A DNA stretch of 64,000 nucleotides, taken from positions 4,588,001 to 4,652,000 of the forward strand of contig NZ_CP074372.1 in the NCBI RefSeq assembly GCF_018362995.1, in the 5' to 3' direction. A program made the position numbers and the translations under genes. The first letter of the stretch is position 1, and every line of letters starts with the position of its first letter. Shown piece by piece: positions 16,960-26,700 of this stretch. This DNA is from Chryseobacterium indologenes. GTDB taxonomy: Bacteria > Bacteroidota > Bacteroidia > Flavobacteriales > Weeksellaceae. The notes beneath the pieces are model-generated. The model did no database searches. It was given only the letters and a program-made list of their open reading frames with translations, and was not told where the DNA came from.

Positions 16960-17965
16960 AATTTCGGTAATTTTACCTGCATATAATGCTGAACAGTATC
17001 TTAGAACAGCTGTAGACAGTATCCTAGCACAAAGTTTTAAAGACTTTGAATTATTGATTATTAATGACGGCTCCACAGATTTTACAAAAGAAATCATATT
17101 AAGCTATAATGATGATAGGATAAGATATATTGAAAATGAAAAGAATTTAGGATTAATAGAAACTTTGAACAAAGGGATCTTATTATCAAAAGGTGAGTAT
17201 ATTGCAAGAATGGATGCTGATGATATATGTCACTCATCCCGTTTCCAGATGCAGATAGATTTCATGGATAAGAATCCGGAATATATCATCTGCAGTTCAT
17301 CCAGAAAGGAATTTGCTCATTCTATTTCTCATTTTCATCTTAGTGTACTTCCGGTTGATGATATATCCATTAGAATACATTCAATTTTCAGTACGCCTTT
17401 TACCCATCCGGCAGTGATGTTCAGGGCTGGTGTAATTAAAGAGAATAAGCTTTTTTTTGAAAAGGATTATAAGTATGCTGAAGATTATCAATTGTGGATT
17501 AAAATTCTGCAATATGGCAAAGGATATAATTTTAGAATGCCTTTGTTGTATTATAGAGATACTCCCAATAGCCAGACCAATATTGGTTCCGGCCAGATAG
17601 AACAGAGAAAGAGAACAATATCTAATATTCAGCAGCTTGCTTTACAGCAGCAGAATATTATTTTAGACCAAAAAGAATTAGATTTTATTTATATTTTGTC
17701 TTTATCGGATAAGATTAGAAATATCAGTTTTGAAGACTTTTCAGTGGATTTTATTCTTTCCTTTTTTAAGAAGCTATCTTTAGATCTGAAATCAAATTAT
17801 CCGAATAATAAATTTAATATTAATTGTGTTTTAGGTAAAAGATATCTTAAAATTTTATTATTTAACTTAAAAAGGTTGCCATTTACTCAGTTAATGAAGT
17901 TAGCATTTAGTAAATTAACTTTTTTTGGAATATATGAATTGATAAATGAAAAGATTAGAAGCTAA
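16949..17965 (+). CDS. Glycosyltransferase family 2
   Basis: 338 residues, GT-A fold: KISVILPAYNAEQYL at the N-terminus, INDGSTD, and the metal-binding RMDADDI motif near 88-94, followed by FTHPAVMFRAG and the acidic EDYQLW motif. It probably adds one sugar of the repeat unit on the cytosolic side. The start lies inside the end of the pyruvyltransferase gene (11-base overlap) and the end overlaps the polymerase gene by 20 bases, a pattern of tight translational coupling. Confidence 0.9.
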   Translation: MSPKISVILPAYNAEQYLRTAVDSILAQSFKDFELLIINDGSTDFTKEIILSYNDDRIRYIENEKNLGLIETLNKGILLSKGEYIARMDADDICHSSRFQMQIDFMDKNPEYIICSSSRKEFAHSISHFHLSVLPVDDISIRIHSIFSTPFTHPAVMFRAGVIKENKLFFEKDYKYAEDYQLWIKILQYGKGYNFRMPLLYYRDTPNSQTNIGSGQIEQRKRTISNIQQLALQQQNIILDQKELDFIYILSLSDKIRNISFEDFSVDFILSFFKKLSLDLKSNYPNNKFNINCVLGKRYLKILLFNLKRLPFTQLMKLAFSKLTFFGIYELINEKIRS

Positions 17966-19211
17966 TAATATTATTAGACATGGTATAAATGTTTTTATAT
18001 ACTTCCTTTTTGTATATAATGTATCGTTTGTTTTTTTGCCATCTATCCTTAGAACCAGAGTGCTTCTTGGGCTTCTTGGGCTTGCTTTTTTTATGAGTCA
18101 GACTAAAATAGCAATTCCTAAATCTTTTAGCCATATAGTCCTTTTATGTTTCGCTTCAATATTACTGATAGTAATTACAACTGTTATTAATAGTTATTTT
18201 GACCCTCGTTTTATTGGAAATACTATACAGAATATTCTCTATTTATTTGGTGCTTATTATATGGTAATTCGAGTAAATATAAATAGGCTTTACGCATTAA
18301 AATTAATTGTTATAGCAATCTTTCTGCACAATTTTTTGGCACTATTGATGTTTTTAAATCCTAGCCTGTTAGAATTTGTTACTTCTATACAATCTACCGG
18401 GGATAAGTTTGAATATGCATTAGGAAATGCTGTGAAATTTGGTACAAGATTTATCGGAATTGGTGCAGGAACATTTTTCTCAGGTGGGATTATTTCATCC
18501 ATTGGAATGCTAATAGCAGCATATATAATTGATTCTTTAAAAAAAGGTAAATTATTATGGATATTATTATATATTTTTATTTGCATTACCGGAATTTATA
18601 TTGCAAGAGTAGCTTTCCTAGGAATCTTTTTATCTTTAGCATACCTAGTTATTAGTTATATTCTAAAAAAGAATTATAATAATTTACCTAAAATTTTTAT
18701 TTACTCAACTTTGTTTGGAATAATTGCTTTTAGCTATTTATTGACAAATTTAGATAGCTTAATGGCTTCAAATTCTTTTCGGCATTCTTTTGAAGTATTT
18801 ATAAACCTTTTTTCTTCTGGAGAATTAAAAACAGATTCTACGGAAGGAGTAAAAGCGATGTTGATATTCCCTTCTGAACTTAAAAGTATATTAATTGGGG
18901 ATGGTCAGTTCTATTATGAGAATGGATCTTTTTATATGCATACGGATATTGGTTATTCCAGACTTGTATACTATTATGGTATTTTTGGTATAATAATTTA
19001 CTTTTCGTTGCATTTTTATATTCTAAGGTATAATTTAAAGAGATTCAAATATGATAAAAGCTTTAAACTTTTACTTTGGGCATTAACTGTTTTATTAATA
19101 ATCGGAAATTTTAAGGGACTTTTAGATATCAACTGGATAATATTCATTTTTTATTGGTTGGCATTATATAAAATTAAAATAGAAAATGAAAATTTATCAT
19201 ATAATAAATAG
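17946..19211 (+). CDS. O-antigen/capsule polymerase (Wzy-like)
   Basis: 421 residues with about 10-12 predicted membrane helices and one larger periplasmic loop (roughly 270-330) that ends in HTDIGYSRLVYYYGIFG. This arrangement is that of Wzy or O-antigen ligase-like proteins; the sequence itself is poorly conserved, as usual for polymerases. Since a flippase and glycosyltransferases surround it, the polymerase role is the best reading. It overlaps the genes on both sides (20 and 26 bases). Confidence 0.82.
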   Translation: MKRLEANNIIRHGINVFIYFLFVYNVSFVFLPSILRTRVLLGLLGLAFFMSQTKIAIPKSFSHIVLLCFASILLIVITTVINSYFDPRFIGNTIQNILYLFGAYYMVIRVNINRLYALKLIVIAIFLHNFLALLMFLNPSLLEFVTSIQSTGDKFEYALGNAVKFGTRFIGIGAGTFFSGGIISSIGMLIAAYIIDSLKKGKLLWILLYIFICITGIYIARVAFLGIFLSLAYLVISYILKKNYNNLPKIFIYSTLFGIIAFSYLLTNLDSLMASNSFRHSFEVFINLFSSGELKTDSTEGVKAMLIFPSELKSILIGDGQFYYENGSFYMHTDIGYSRLVYYYGIFGIIIYFSLHFYILRYNLKRFKYDKSFKLLLWALTVLLIIGNFKGLLDINWIIFIFYWLALYKIKIENENLSYNK

Positions 19212-20268
19212 TTTAAGATTTGGAGGTGCTGAAAGATTAGTAGTTGATCTTTGCACTGAATTATCTGAGGGAGGTTCAGACGAAATACACTTGTTATTAT
19301 TAGACGATATTGATACTTCTCTAAAAAAAGAAGTAGAAAATAATGAAAATATAAAAATTGAAGTAATTCCTTCAAAAAGCCTATACGACATCCGAATACC
19401 TTTTTTTATAAGTAAAATAGTAGCAGATGCGGATGTTATTCATTTACATTTATTTCCTACATTATATTGGGGAGTATTATCCAAACTTTTTTTTTCTGAA
19501 AAACAAAAAGTAGTATTTACTGAACATAGTACTGAAAATAACAGAAGATCTAAATGGTATTTTAAAAGAATAGAAAAATTTATTTACTCCAAATTAAATT
19601 CTATTATCTGCATTTCGGAATCAACAGAAAAAAATCTTATTCACCATTTGGGATCTGGGTTTAAGGCGAAAATGAAGGTCATAAATAATGGAGTCAACCT
19701 TATTAAATTTTATAATTCAGAAGCTTATTCCCGGACTGCTTATAATTTATCTGACAAAGATTTCTTATTAATACAGGTCGCAAGTTTTAGAGCTGCCAAA
19801 GACCAGCCTACCTTGATCAGGGCACTTACATTGTTACCTTCTCATGTAAAAGCAATGTTCGTAGGAGATGGGCCGGAGTTAGAAAACTGCAAAGAACTTG
19901 TTAAGAATAATGGTTTGGAAAGTAGAGCCTTTTTTTTAGGTAACCAGACCAATATTGCTGAGCTCATCAAAATGAGTGATGTAGTAGTTGTATCATCACA
20001 TTATGAAGGATTTGGTATTGTAGCAGTAGAAGGTATGGCTTGTAAAAAACCTGTAGTTGCCTCAAATGTACCAGGGCTTTCAGAAGTTGTTGCAGAATAT
20101 GGAATATTATTTGATAAAGGTAAAGAAAAATGTTTAACAGAAGTAATTAACAAGTTAAATAAGGATGAGGCTTTTTATAAAGAAGTATCAGAAAATTGTT
20201 ATACAAGGTCAAATATTTTTTCTATTAAAGAAATTGCAAATCAATACAGAAAAATATATAAATTATGA
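19186..20268 (+). CDS. Glycosyltransferase family 4 (GT-B fold)
   Basis: 360 residues. The N-terminal domain has INSLRFGGAERLVVDL and HLHLFPTLYW; the C-terminal donor domain has VASFRAAKDQPTL, FVGDGPELEN and the EX7E motif in HYEGFGIVAVEGMACKKPVV. Cytosolic assembly of the repeat unit is the likely role. The start codon lies 26 bases inside the polymerase gene, and the next gene overlaps its stop by 4 bases. Confidence 0.9.
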   Translation: MKIYHIINSLRFGGAERLVVDLCTELSEGGSDEIHLLLLDDIDTSLKKEVENNENIKIEVIPSKSLYDIRIPFFISKIVADADVIHLHLFPTLYWGVLSKLFFSEKQKVVFTEHSTENNRRSKWYFKRIEKFIYSKLNSIICISESTEKNLIHHLGSGFKAKMKVINNGVNLIKFYNSEAYSRTAYNLSDKDFLLIQVASFRAAKDQPTLIRALTLLPSHVKAMFVGDGPELENCKELVKNNGLESRAFFLGNQTNIAELIKMSDVVVVSSHYEGFGIVAVEGMACKKPVVASNVPGLSEVVAEYGILFDKGKEKCLTEVINKLNKDEAFYKEVSENCYTRSNIFSIKEIANQYRKIYKL

Positions 20269-21389
20269 TAAGAACTATGAAGTTATTTTTTTATATAATC
20301 TTTCTATTTTCAATGAATTTATCTTGTGCTCAGGACAAATTCACATATAGAGAAGTACCGGATTCCTTTGTAAAAACAATGGATATTTCTTCATCAGTAA
20401 ATCTTCTTAAAAATAAAGCTTTTAAAGTTGTTGATATTCTTCCTCCAAATTACAAGAAAGATGGTTCTGAAGATTACACAATATATCTGCAGAAAGCAAT
20501 AGACGAAAATACAATTGTATTATTACCAAATTTTCCTCTTTTAGTAAATGATAAAGGGATAAAACTTAACAATAATTCAGTTTTGTTGTTTGACAGTAGT
20601 TCTCAAATTAAGTTAAAGCCGACTGATAAAGGGGGGTATGCAATTATAAGTATTAATAATAAAAAAAATGTAAGCATATATGATGCAAAAATTATAGGTG
20701 ATAGAAATGAACATTTAGGAACAAAAGGTGAATGGGGGATGGGTATCAGCATCAATGATGCCGTTGATGTTAAAATATATAATGCTGTCATTAAAAATTG
20801 CTGGGGCGATGGGATTTATTTAGGAGGTAAGAGTTTTTCAACTAATGTTAATATTATTGGTGGTCTCATTGATAATAATAGGAGAAATGGAATTTCAATT
20901 ATAGGTGGTGATAATATATTATTACAAAATTTAGTGATTTCTAACTCGAACGGGGCAAACCCTCAAACAGGGATTGATCTTGAACCTAATACTCAACAGA
21001 ATAAGACACTAAATGTTACATTAAAATCAATCCTAACATTTAATAATAAATTGAACGGATTGTCCTTTTATTTAGATAATTTGAAGGGTGATATGCAATC
21101 CAACAATGTCCAAATTTTAGTTGACAATTATAAAGATTTATATTCTACAAATGGAATGTCTTATTCCAATCGAAAATCACAAACAAAAAAATCTTTAAAT
21201 GGGAATATTATGCTTAATAATATTGATTTAAAGTACAATGTGAAACCCTTTAGGTATTTATATAATAATTCATCTTTAGATAATATTAATTTAAAGGTAA
21301 ATGATTTCAAATCTGACCATAAAGATAATAAAGGGATCGTAACTGATTTACAAAAGTTTTCACAGCAAAAGATAAAATATAATCAATAA
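20265..21389 (+). CDS. Exported right-handed beta-helix protein of the polysaccharide locus
   Basis: 374 residues. The ATG at 20265 overlaps the previous stop (ATGA); an internal ATG at 20277 gives the same signal sequence with less preceding it. A hydrophobic signal ends near LSCAQD (the Cys could be lipidated but the box is not ideal). After it comes an N-terminal pectate-lyase-like start (FKVVDILPPNYKKDGSEDYT) and repeated short strands (VDVKIYNAVIKN, VNIIGGLIDNN, ILLQNLVISN) forming a parallel beta-helix. Such proteins near Wzy often are lyases or hydrolases that trim the polymer; substrate and activity are unknown. Confidence 0.75.
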   Translation: MIRTMKLFFYIIFLFSMNLSCAQDKFTYREVPDSFVKTMDISSSVNLLKNKAFKVVDILPPNYKKDGSEDYTIYLQKAIDENTIVLLPNFPLLVNDKGIKLNNNSVLLFDSSSQIKLKPTDKGGYAIISINNKKNVSIYDAKIIGDRNEHLGTKGEWGMGISINDAVDVKIYNAVIKNCWGDGIYLGGKSFSTNVNIIGGLIDNNRRNGISIIGGDNILLQNLVISNSNGANPQTGIDLEPNTQQNKTLNVTLKSILTFNNKLNGLSFYLDNLKGDMQSNNVQILVDNYKDLYSTNGMSYSNRKSQTKKSLNGNIMLNNIDLKYNVKPFRYLYNNSSLDNINLKVNDFKSDHKDNKGIVTDLQKFSQQKIKYNQ

Positions 21390-21975
21390 TTACTTTTGTT
21401 TGAAATGAAGAAATGTAAGATGCAAAATATACTTTATTTCATAAATAATAATAATTTTTCCCAAAAAAGTGATAATGGAAAGATTTTTGCTTGTGGTATA
21501 TTACTTGAAATGACTTAAAAATTGAAATAGAAATTTTTTAATATTCCTTAGATGTTAAAAAATATAATGAAATTGCTTATGAAACTTGAAAAACTGAAAT
21601 ATTCTTTAAACAATCAAATCATCTAGCGTGAATAGATGATATCAAGGTATTCAATTACCAATAAATAGCTGGCGAAGATGTGATAATGATGCACGTTTAT
21701 CTCCGCTGCAATAAAGCTATAAAATCTCAAAAAACACGTAAACAAACCGGAAAATTAATGATTTTACCGGACAGTAATGATGCAATGTTAATCCAAAACT
21801 AAGTTCTGTTTGAAACAAGTTTTGGATTAGTAGTGGTTCATAAAGTAGTATATTGTCTTTTTTAAAATCACAAATAAGTGAATTGAAAATAAATGAGTAA
21901 AAACAACAACACACAATAGATTTATGAGAAATTTATTAATTAGTTCTAGATTTTATAGAAATAATAATAATAAAA
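21390..21975. other. 586-bp AT-rich gene-free gap with hairpins inside the polysaccharide locus
   Basis: No reading frame longer than about 65 codons looks real. Two hairpins are visible: CCGG-AAAAT pairing with ATTTTACCGG at 21747-21770, and a perfect 11-bp stem at 21790-21828. The stretch may be a decayed gene or a leader of the following glycosyltransferase; I could not recognise a protein in any frame. Confidence 0.5.
21790..21828. repeat. Perfect inverted repeat (11-bp arms, 17-base loop)
   Basis: AATCCAAAACT at 21790-21800 is the exact reverse complement of AGTTTTGGATT at 21818-21828. No T run follows directly, so it is not a classical terminator. Confidence 0.6.
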
Positions 21976-23160
21976 ATGGAAGAGTTGAAAACTAAATTGG
22001 TACGGATTACAACAGTGCCGCTTTCTTTAAAAATTCTACTGAAAGGGCAGCATCGGTTTATGTCAGAACATTTTGATGTAATAGGCGTTTCATCACCAGG
22101 TAAGGAGCTGGATGAAGTGAAAAAAGATGAAGAAATAGATGTAATAGCGATTGATATGTCCCGTAAGATTACTCCTCTTAAAGACATCAAATCTTTGTGG
22201 AGTACTTATCGATTTTTAAGAAAGGAGAAACCACAAATTGTTCATACCCATACCCCTAAAGCTGGTATTGTAGGTATGTTGGCCGCAAAAATGGCAGGAG
22301 TTCCTCATCGGCTGCATACAGTAGCAGGTTTACCATTGATGGAGGTAACAGGGGTGAAACGTCAGGTTTTAGATTTTGTCGAAAAATTAACCTATGCTTC
22401 TGCAACCCAGGTGTACCCAAATTCAAAAGGGTTGTCTGATTATATCATTGAGCGCAAATATACAAATAAGTATAAGCTTAAAGTAATCGGAAATGGTTCA
22501 TCAAACGGAATTGATACTTCATTCTTTTCACCCGAACAAGTTTCGGAAGATCAGAAAACTCTTCTAAAACAACAATTGAAAATAAAAGACACAGATTTTG
22601 TTTTTGTCTTTGTTGGACGTTTAGTGGGAGACAAAGGAATTAATGAACTGATAAAGGCGTTTTTTGCTTTAAATAGGCAAGAAAATCAGCAGCGTTCAAA
22701 ATTATTGCTGGTAGGTCCTCTGGAACAGGAGCTAGACCCGTTATATCCGGAAACATTAAATGAAATAGAAAATAACCCGAATATTGTCTCTGTAGGTTTT
22801 CAGAAAGATGTTCGTCCTTATTTTGCGATTTCTGATGCCCTGGTTTTTCCAAGCTATCGCGAGGGCTTCCCTAATGTAGTAATGCAAGCCGGAGCAATGG
22901 AATTGCCAAGTATAGTTTCTGATATCAATGGATGCAATGAAATCATTGTAGAAAACGAGAATGGAGTAATTGTTCCTGTAAAAGACAGCGAAAGTCTTAG
23001 AGAGGAAATGGAGAAAATGATCTTAGACAGAGATTATTATCAGAAATTAAAAAAGAATGCGCGACCGATGATTGAAGATCGATTCGAGCAGTCTGTGATT
23101 TGGAACGCTATATTAAGCGAATACAGGAAACTGATTAAAGAAAGTGAATTTCGTGCTTAA
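21976..23160 (+). CDS. Glycosyltransferase family 4 (PglA-like)
   Basis: 394 residues, GT-B fold. N-terminal VRITTVPLSLKILLKGQ is typical of the PglA/CapM-like group that adds the second sugar to an undecaprenyl-PP-linked acetamido sugar; VHTHTPKAGIVGML and RLHTVAGLP follow. In the donor domain VGRLVGDKGINEL is present, and the EX7E motif reads EGFPNVVMQ, with Gln in place of the second Glu. Last gene of the locus; no initiating sugar-phosphate transferase (PglC/WbaP type) is found beside it. The next 380 bases are non-coding. Confidence 0.88.
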   Translation: MEELKTKLVRITTVPLSLKILLKGQHRFMSEHFDVIGVSSPGKELDEVKKDEEIDVIAIDMSRKITPLKDIKSLWSTYRFLRKEKPQIVHTHTPKAGIVGMLAAKMAGVPHRLHTVAGLPLMEVTGVKRQVLDFVEKLTYASATQVYPNSKGLSDYIIERKYTNKYKLKVIGNGSSNGIDTSFFSPEQVSEDQKTLLKQQLKIKDTDFVFVFVGRLVGDKGINELIKAFFALNRQENQQRSKLLLVGPLEQELDPLYPETLNEIENNPNIVSVGFQKDVRPYFAISDALVFPSYREGFPNVVMQAGAMELPSIVSDINGCNEIIVENENGVIVPVKDSESLREEMEKMILDRDYYQKLKKNARPMIEDRFEQSVIWNAILSEYRKLIKESEFRA

Positions 23161-23542
23161 GATTAAATAGAGTAGTGTTTTAGAATTATATTTTAAAATA
23201 ACAAGAATGTTGATTTTGTGTGTGTTTTATAATCGATTTTCTTAAATGTTCTGAGTATAACGTATTAAAGGCTTAGAACTGTTATATCTGAAATTTTTAT
23301 ATTTGAAAACGTGTGTTTTACAAACAGCTTTAAAAGAAAAGGAATAGGTTCCTTTGGAAAAACTAAAAAAAGCTATATATTTGCACCAGTTAAAAACAAA
23401 CGCTCTTAGATTGTTTATGAAAGTGATTTATTTGATCATTTACTAAATAAGAGAGTTGCTTAAAGCAGATGGATAGGGCTTTTCTGAAAATCAAAAGTTC
23501 AGTCCGGATTGTAAAAGTTTTGTCAATTTACCTTGAAAAATT
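23161..23542. other. Non-coding stretch at the right end of the polysaccharide locus
   Basis: 382 AT-rich bases with no credible gene. The last 50 bases contain the tRNA-Asp 3' fragment (around 23502-23509) and a copy of the tRNA array spacer up to the fifth tRNA. Nothing else recognisable was seen. Confidence 0.55.
23497..23542 (+). repeat. tRNA-Asp 3'-end fragment plus array spacer (att-like remnant)
   Basis: GTCCGGAT at 23502-23509 matches the 3' acceptor end of the tRNA-Asp genes, and the following 33 bases (tgtaaaagttttgtcaattt and on) align with the spacers of the 6.3-6.6 kb array with few changes. It is therefore the decayed end of another array copy lying right before the fifth intact tRNA. 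Confidence 0.75.
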
Positions 23543-23616
23543 GATCCGGTAGTTCAGCTGGTTAGAATGCCGCCCTGTCACGGCGGAGGTCGCGGGTTCG
23601 AGTCCCGTCCGGATCG
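23543..23616 (+). tRNA. tRNA-Asp (GTC), copy 5
   Basis: Identical over all 74 bases to copies 1-4, but about 17 kb downstream on the other side of the polysaccharide locus. The upstream 33 bases match the array spacers, so it belongs to the same original array. A terminator follows. Confidence 0.97.
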
Positions 23617-23619
23617 CAA

Positions 23620-23650
23620 AAAGTCTTCTAGAAATAGAGGACTTTTTTTT
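23620..23650 (+). terminator. Terminator after tRNA-Asp copy 5
   Basis: AAAGTCTTCT pairs with AGAGGACTTT (one G-T pair), followed by a run of T. Confidence 0.88.
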
Positions 23651-23722
23651 ATTTATTTATTTTGATAGAAGTTAGGATTACCCGAAAGTAAAAAAGCTTT
23701 ATGCTTTATATATTTAAACATC

Positions 23723-23753
23723 AATAAAAATGGCCGGAAGATATTCCGGCCAT
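23723..23753 (-). terminator. Terminator of the large type IX-secreted protein gene
   Basis: Perfect 10-bp stem (ATGGCCGGAA/TTCCGGCCAT, 4-base loop); on the minus strand it is followed by TTTTTATTG. It sits 28 bases beyond the stop codon. Confidence 0.88.
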
Positions 23754-23780
23754 CATTGTTTTAAAGTAATGTATTTATAT

Positions 23781-26700
23781 TTACTTTTTAATAATTTTTA
23801 CAATAGTTTCAGAATTGTTGATTCTTACCAGATAAGCTCCGGATAATAATGAAGTAACATCTGTTTGTTTATTGATAAATTTACCTTCTTTCACAAGCTG
23901 TCCGGACATATTATAAATCTGATAATAATAATCCTTATCGTCTTTTGCTTCAATATACAGGATATCTTTTACAGGATTAGGGTATAAAACAAGCTTATCG
24001 TCTTTTACTTTTTCCTCAATAGCTGTTTTACTAAAAGTAGTTCTGGCCTGCATACCTGTATTTGGTGTTACAGGAATACCTGGCAGCGGACCTCTCGGAG
24101 TACCGTTGTCTTCTTGTTTCACACATCTACAGTTCATGCCTACATAAGGATCTGCGTCTGTATATTTCACAAGAATTCTGTTAAACCTGTCCAGACTCAT
24201 AAATGTACCTCTTCCGGTAAGGTTTTGGTGCAAGTTTGCATACCAGATTCCACTTGCTGATAATGCATCAATAGTACCATTTAGTTGACCTGCATTGAGA
24301 ACAGATCTCTTACCTCTCATATAACCTTTAGGATAATAACCTACATTATATAGGCTGTTTTCAAATTTAAATCCTACGGTATTGCCGTAAGGACTGATAA
24401 TCCCTGCTGGATAATGAGTAATAACGGCCCCATAATAGCCTTCTTCAGTAAGGTCAACAATCTTACCATCACGTCCTCCACTTGTAAAAAATTCAGGATT
24501 ATTTTTTAAGCTCCAAGGAGATGATTTTATAGGAGTTGTACCAGTCTCGGGAATTCTCCAGCCATCCGGACAAGGGTCGAATACAGATTTTTTAGTGCCT
24601 AAGCCCCATCTTTCATCATATAATCCATGATAATTTGTGTCAAACAACCAATCTGAACCTAGAATATATGTTACATCAGAGCGGGTTGGATAAGCAACAG
24701 TTGGTTTCATGAATTTTAATGGGTTTGCTACAGAATATCCAAGTAGCTTTTCTATTCTTACATCTATTTTATCAGCTGTGTTGATACTGCTTTTGTAGGT
24801 GTTGTAATCCACTACATTAGTTGAATTATATGTAGTTTCAGTTAAAGTAGAATATGTTACAACCCCATTATTAGTAATCCCTGAAAATACATTAAATTTA
24901 GTATTATTAGGAGCTATATTAGTGAATGTAGGTAGAGGATCTTTTCTTCCCCATTGATAATGTAATCCCTGAGAATTATTTAACTGTGCTATATCAGCTG
25001 CTGACTGCGTATAAAGTGCCGGCATCACATCAATAGCTCCTAGATTTCTATCCTGAATTGTTGTTTTCATGATCGTTCCCTGCTGCGTATAATTCGTATA
25101 ATTATCAGTTATGATAGGGTCATCATTGACATAGGTAAGAGAATTAACAGGTGTATTGGTTACCCAGATATGCCAGCTCCAATGCACAGGGTTGCTGATT
25201 GAACCATTATGTAAAGTAACAACAGCATTTCCGGATTGGTTAGCATTTACTTTCACGTCGATAATCGCATCTTTGGAAGAAGGATTATTTACAGTTAATC
25301 GTGTTACTAAAGCCGGATTATCTGTCCAAAGTATATTCGCTTTTAAGTCGTTGAAGCTTGTTGTATTCAAGATTTGGGTATTACCTAAATAATTACTTTG
25401 CACTGAAAAAGCCTTACTTACTGGTATTGAAACAGTCTGGTCAGCAGTTGATTTTGTAACCATATAAGTATTAGGATTGTCTAGTCCTGTTTTGTAAGTT
25501 TCAGTTTCACTAAAGAAAGTAGTTTCAAAGTTGTAGTTATTTTTTACAAATAACGGATCTTTAATACATCGGCAGGCATGTGCATTGTTTGTAGGATAGT
25601 CTTCAGCTGGTCTATAATTATAAAAACCATAAACATTAGGGTAGTTCGTAGGATCTGGCCTGTAATTATTTACAATTTGGTCAGAAGATGGAATTAATCT
25701 TAATGCGCTTGCTATTGATGAATAACCACCGAAACTGGTCATTGTGGATGTCCATAGATATGTTTCAAGCTGGTCAGTAAATTCAGGTTTTCCGTGATAT
25801 CTGGTATCTGTACTAATACCGTTTCCTATCCATCCTGTTCCTGGGAATATTCCAATATTGTTTCCTCCTACATTCGACATATCAAAACCGTATTGAGGAT
25901 ATATCTTTATGCCTGTAAGATAAGTTTTAAGATTTGATAATCCGGGAGGAATCTGATATGTATTCAATGCAGATAAGGGACTATTTATTTTAGTTCCAAA
26001 AGGAGTAAAATCTATTCTCATACTTTTTAATGATGATGCTACCAACAATGAAGGTAATCTCCATCCATTAGGACAAGGGTCATAAGACGATTTATTTCTA
26101 TAGGGCTGTGGAACTGAAATATCTGTTGTTGCCTGCACTCCCAAAGAGTTATCAGACCATAAATTAACCTTACTTAAATCACTAGTTTGCAGTCCTGGTA
26201 CTTGTCCAAACCAATTGTAATAGTATGGTACATTACTAGCAGTGCCATATATAGAAGGATTAGCAGTACCGTCATCATTGACATATAGTAAGCTTAAAGG
26301 ATTTTTTACGGATGTCCTAATATTGTCTGTTATGTTTGCTGTTGATTTATTGATAAAGAGCCTTAAATCATTAAAATTTTTATAATTAAAAGAGTTTGGA
26401 AAATTAAATCTTGGTACTGCTTCATTATAAATAATTTTACCTACACTTCCTGTTACCTGATAAAAACTGGCATCTCTATTTGTCAATGGAGGAAAAGGGT
26501 CTTTTCTTCCCCATTGGTACATAAGGCCTCCGTTTCTGTTCCAACCTTCCCCGTTAAGAGAACTTCCAATTGCACCGAGATTTCTGTCCATCCAACCCCA
26601 CTCAGCATTAGGAATAGTTTCTACAGTTCCGTCGCTTAATTGTCTTTTTACATCATCATAGCTTTTATAGGTAGTACCATTTGTTGGGGCATCCGTTACC

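Noticed and set aside
6661..23542. Integrative element with integrase
   Set aside because: The borders look like tRNA integration, but no integrase, recombinase, transposase or phage gene was found in the segment, so only an insertion signature is claimed.
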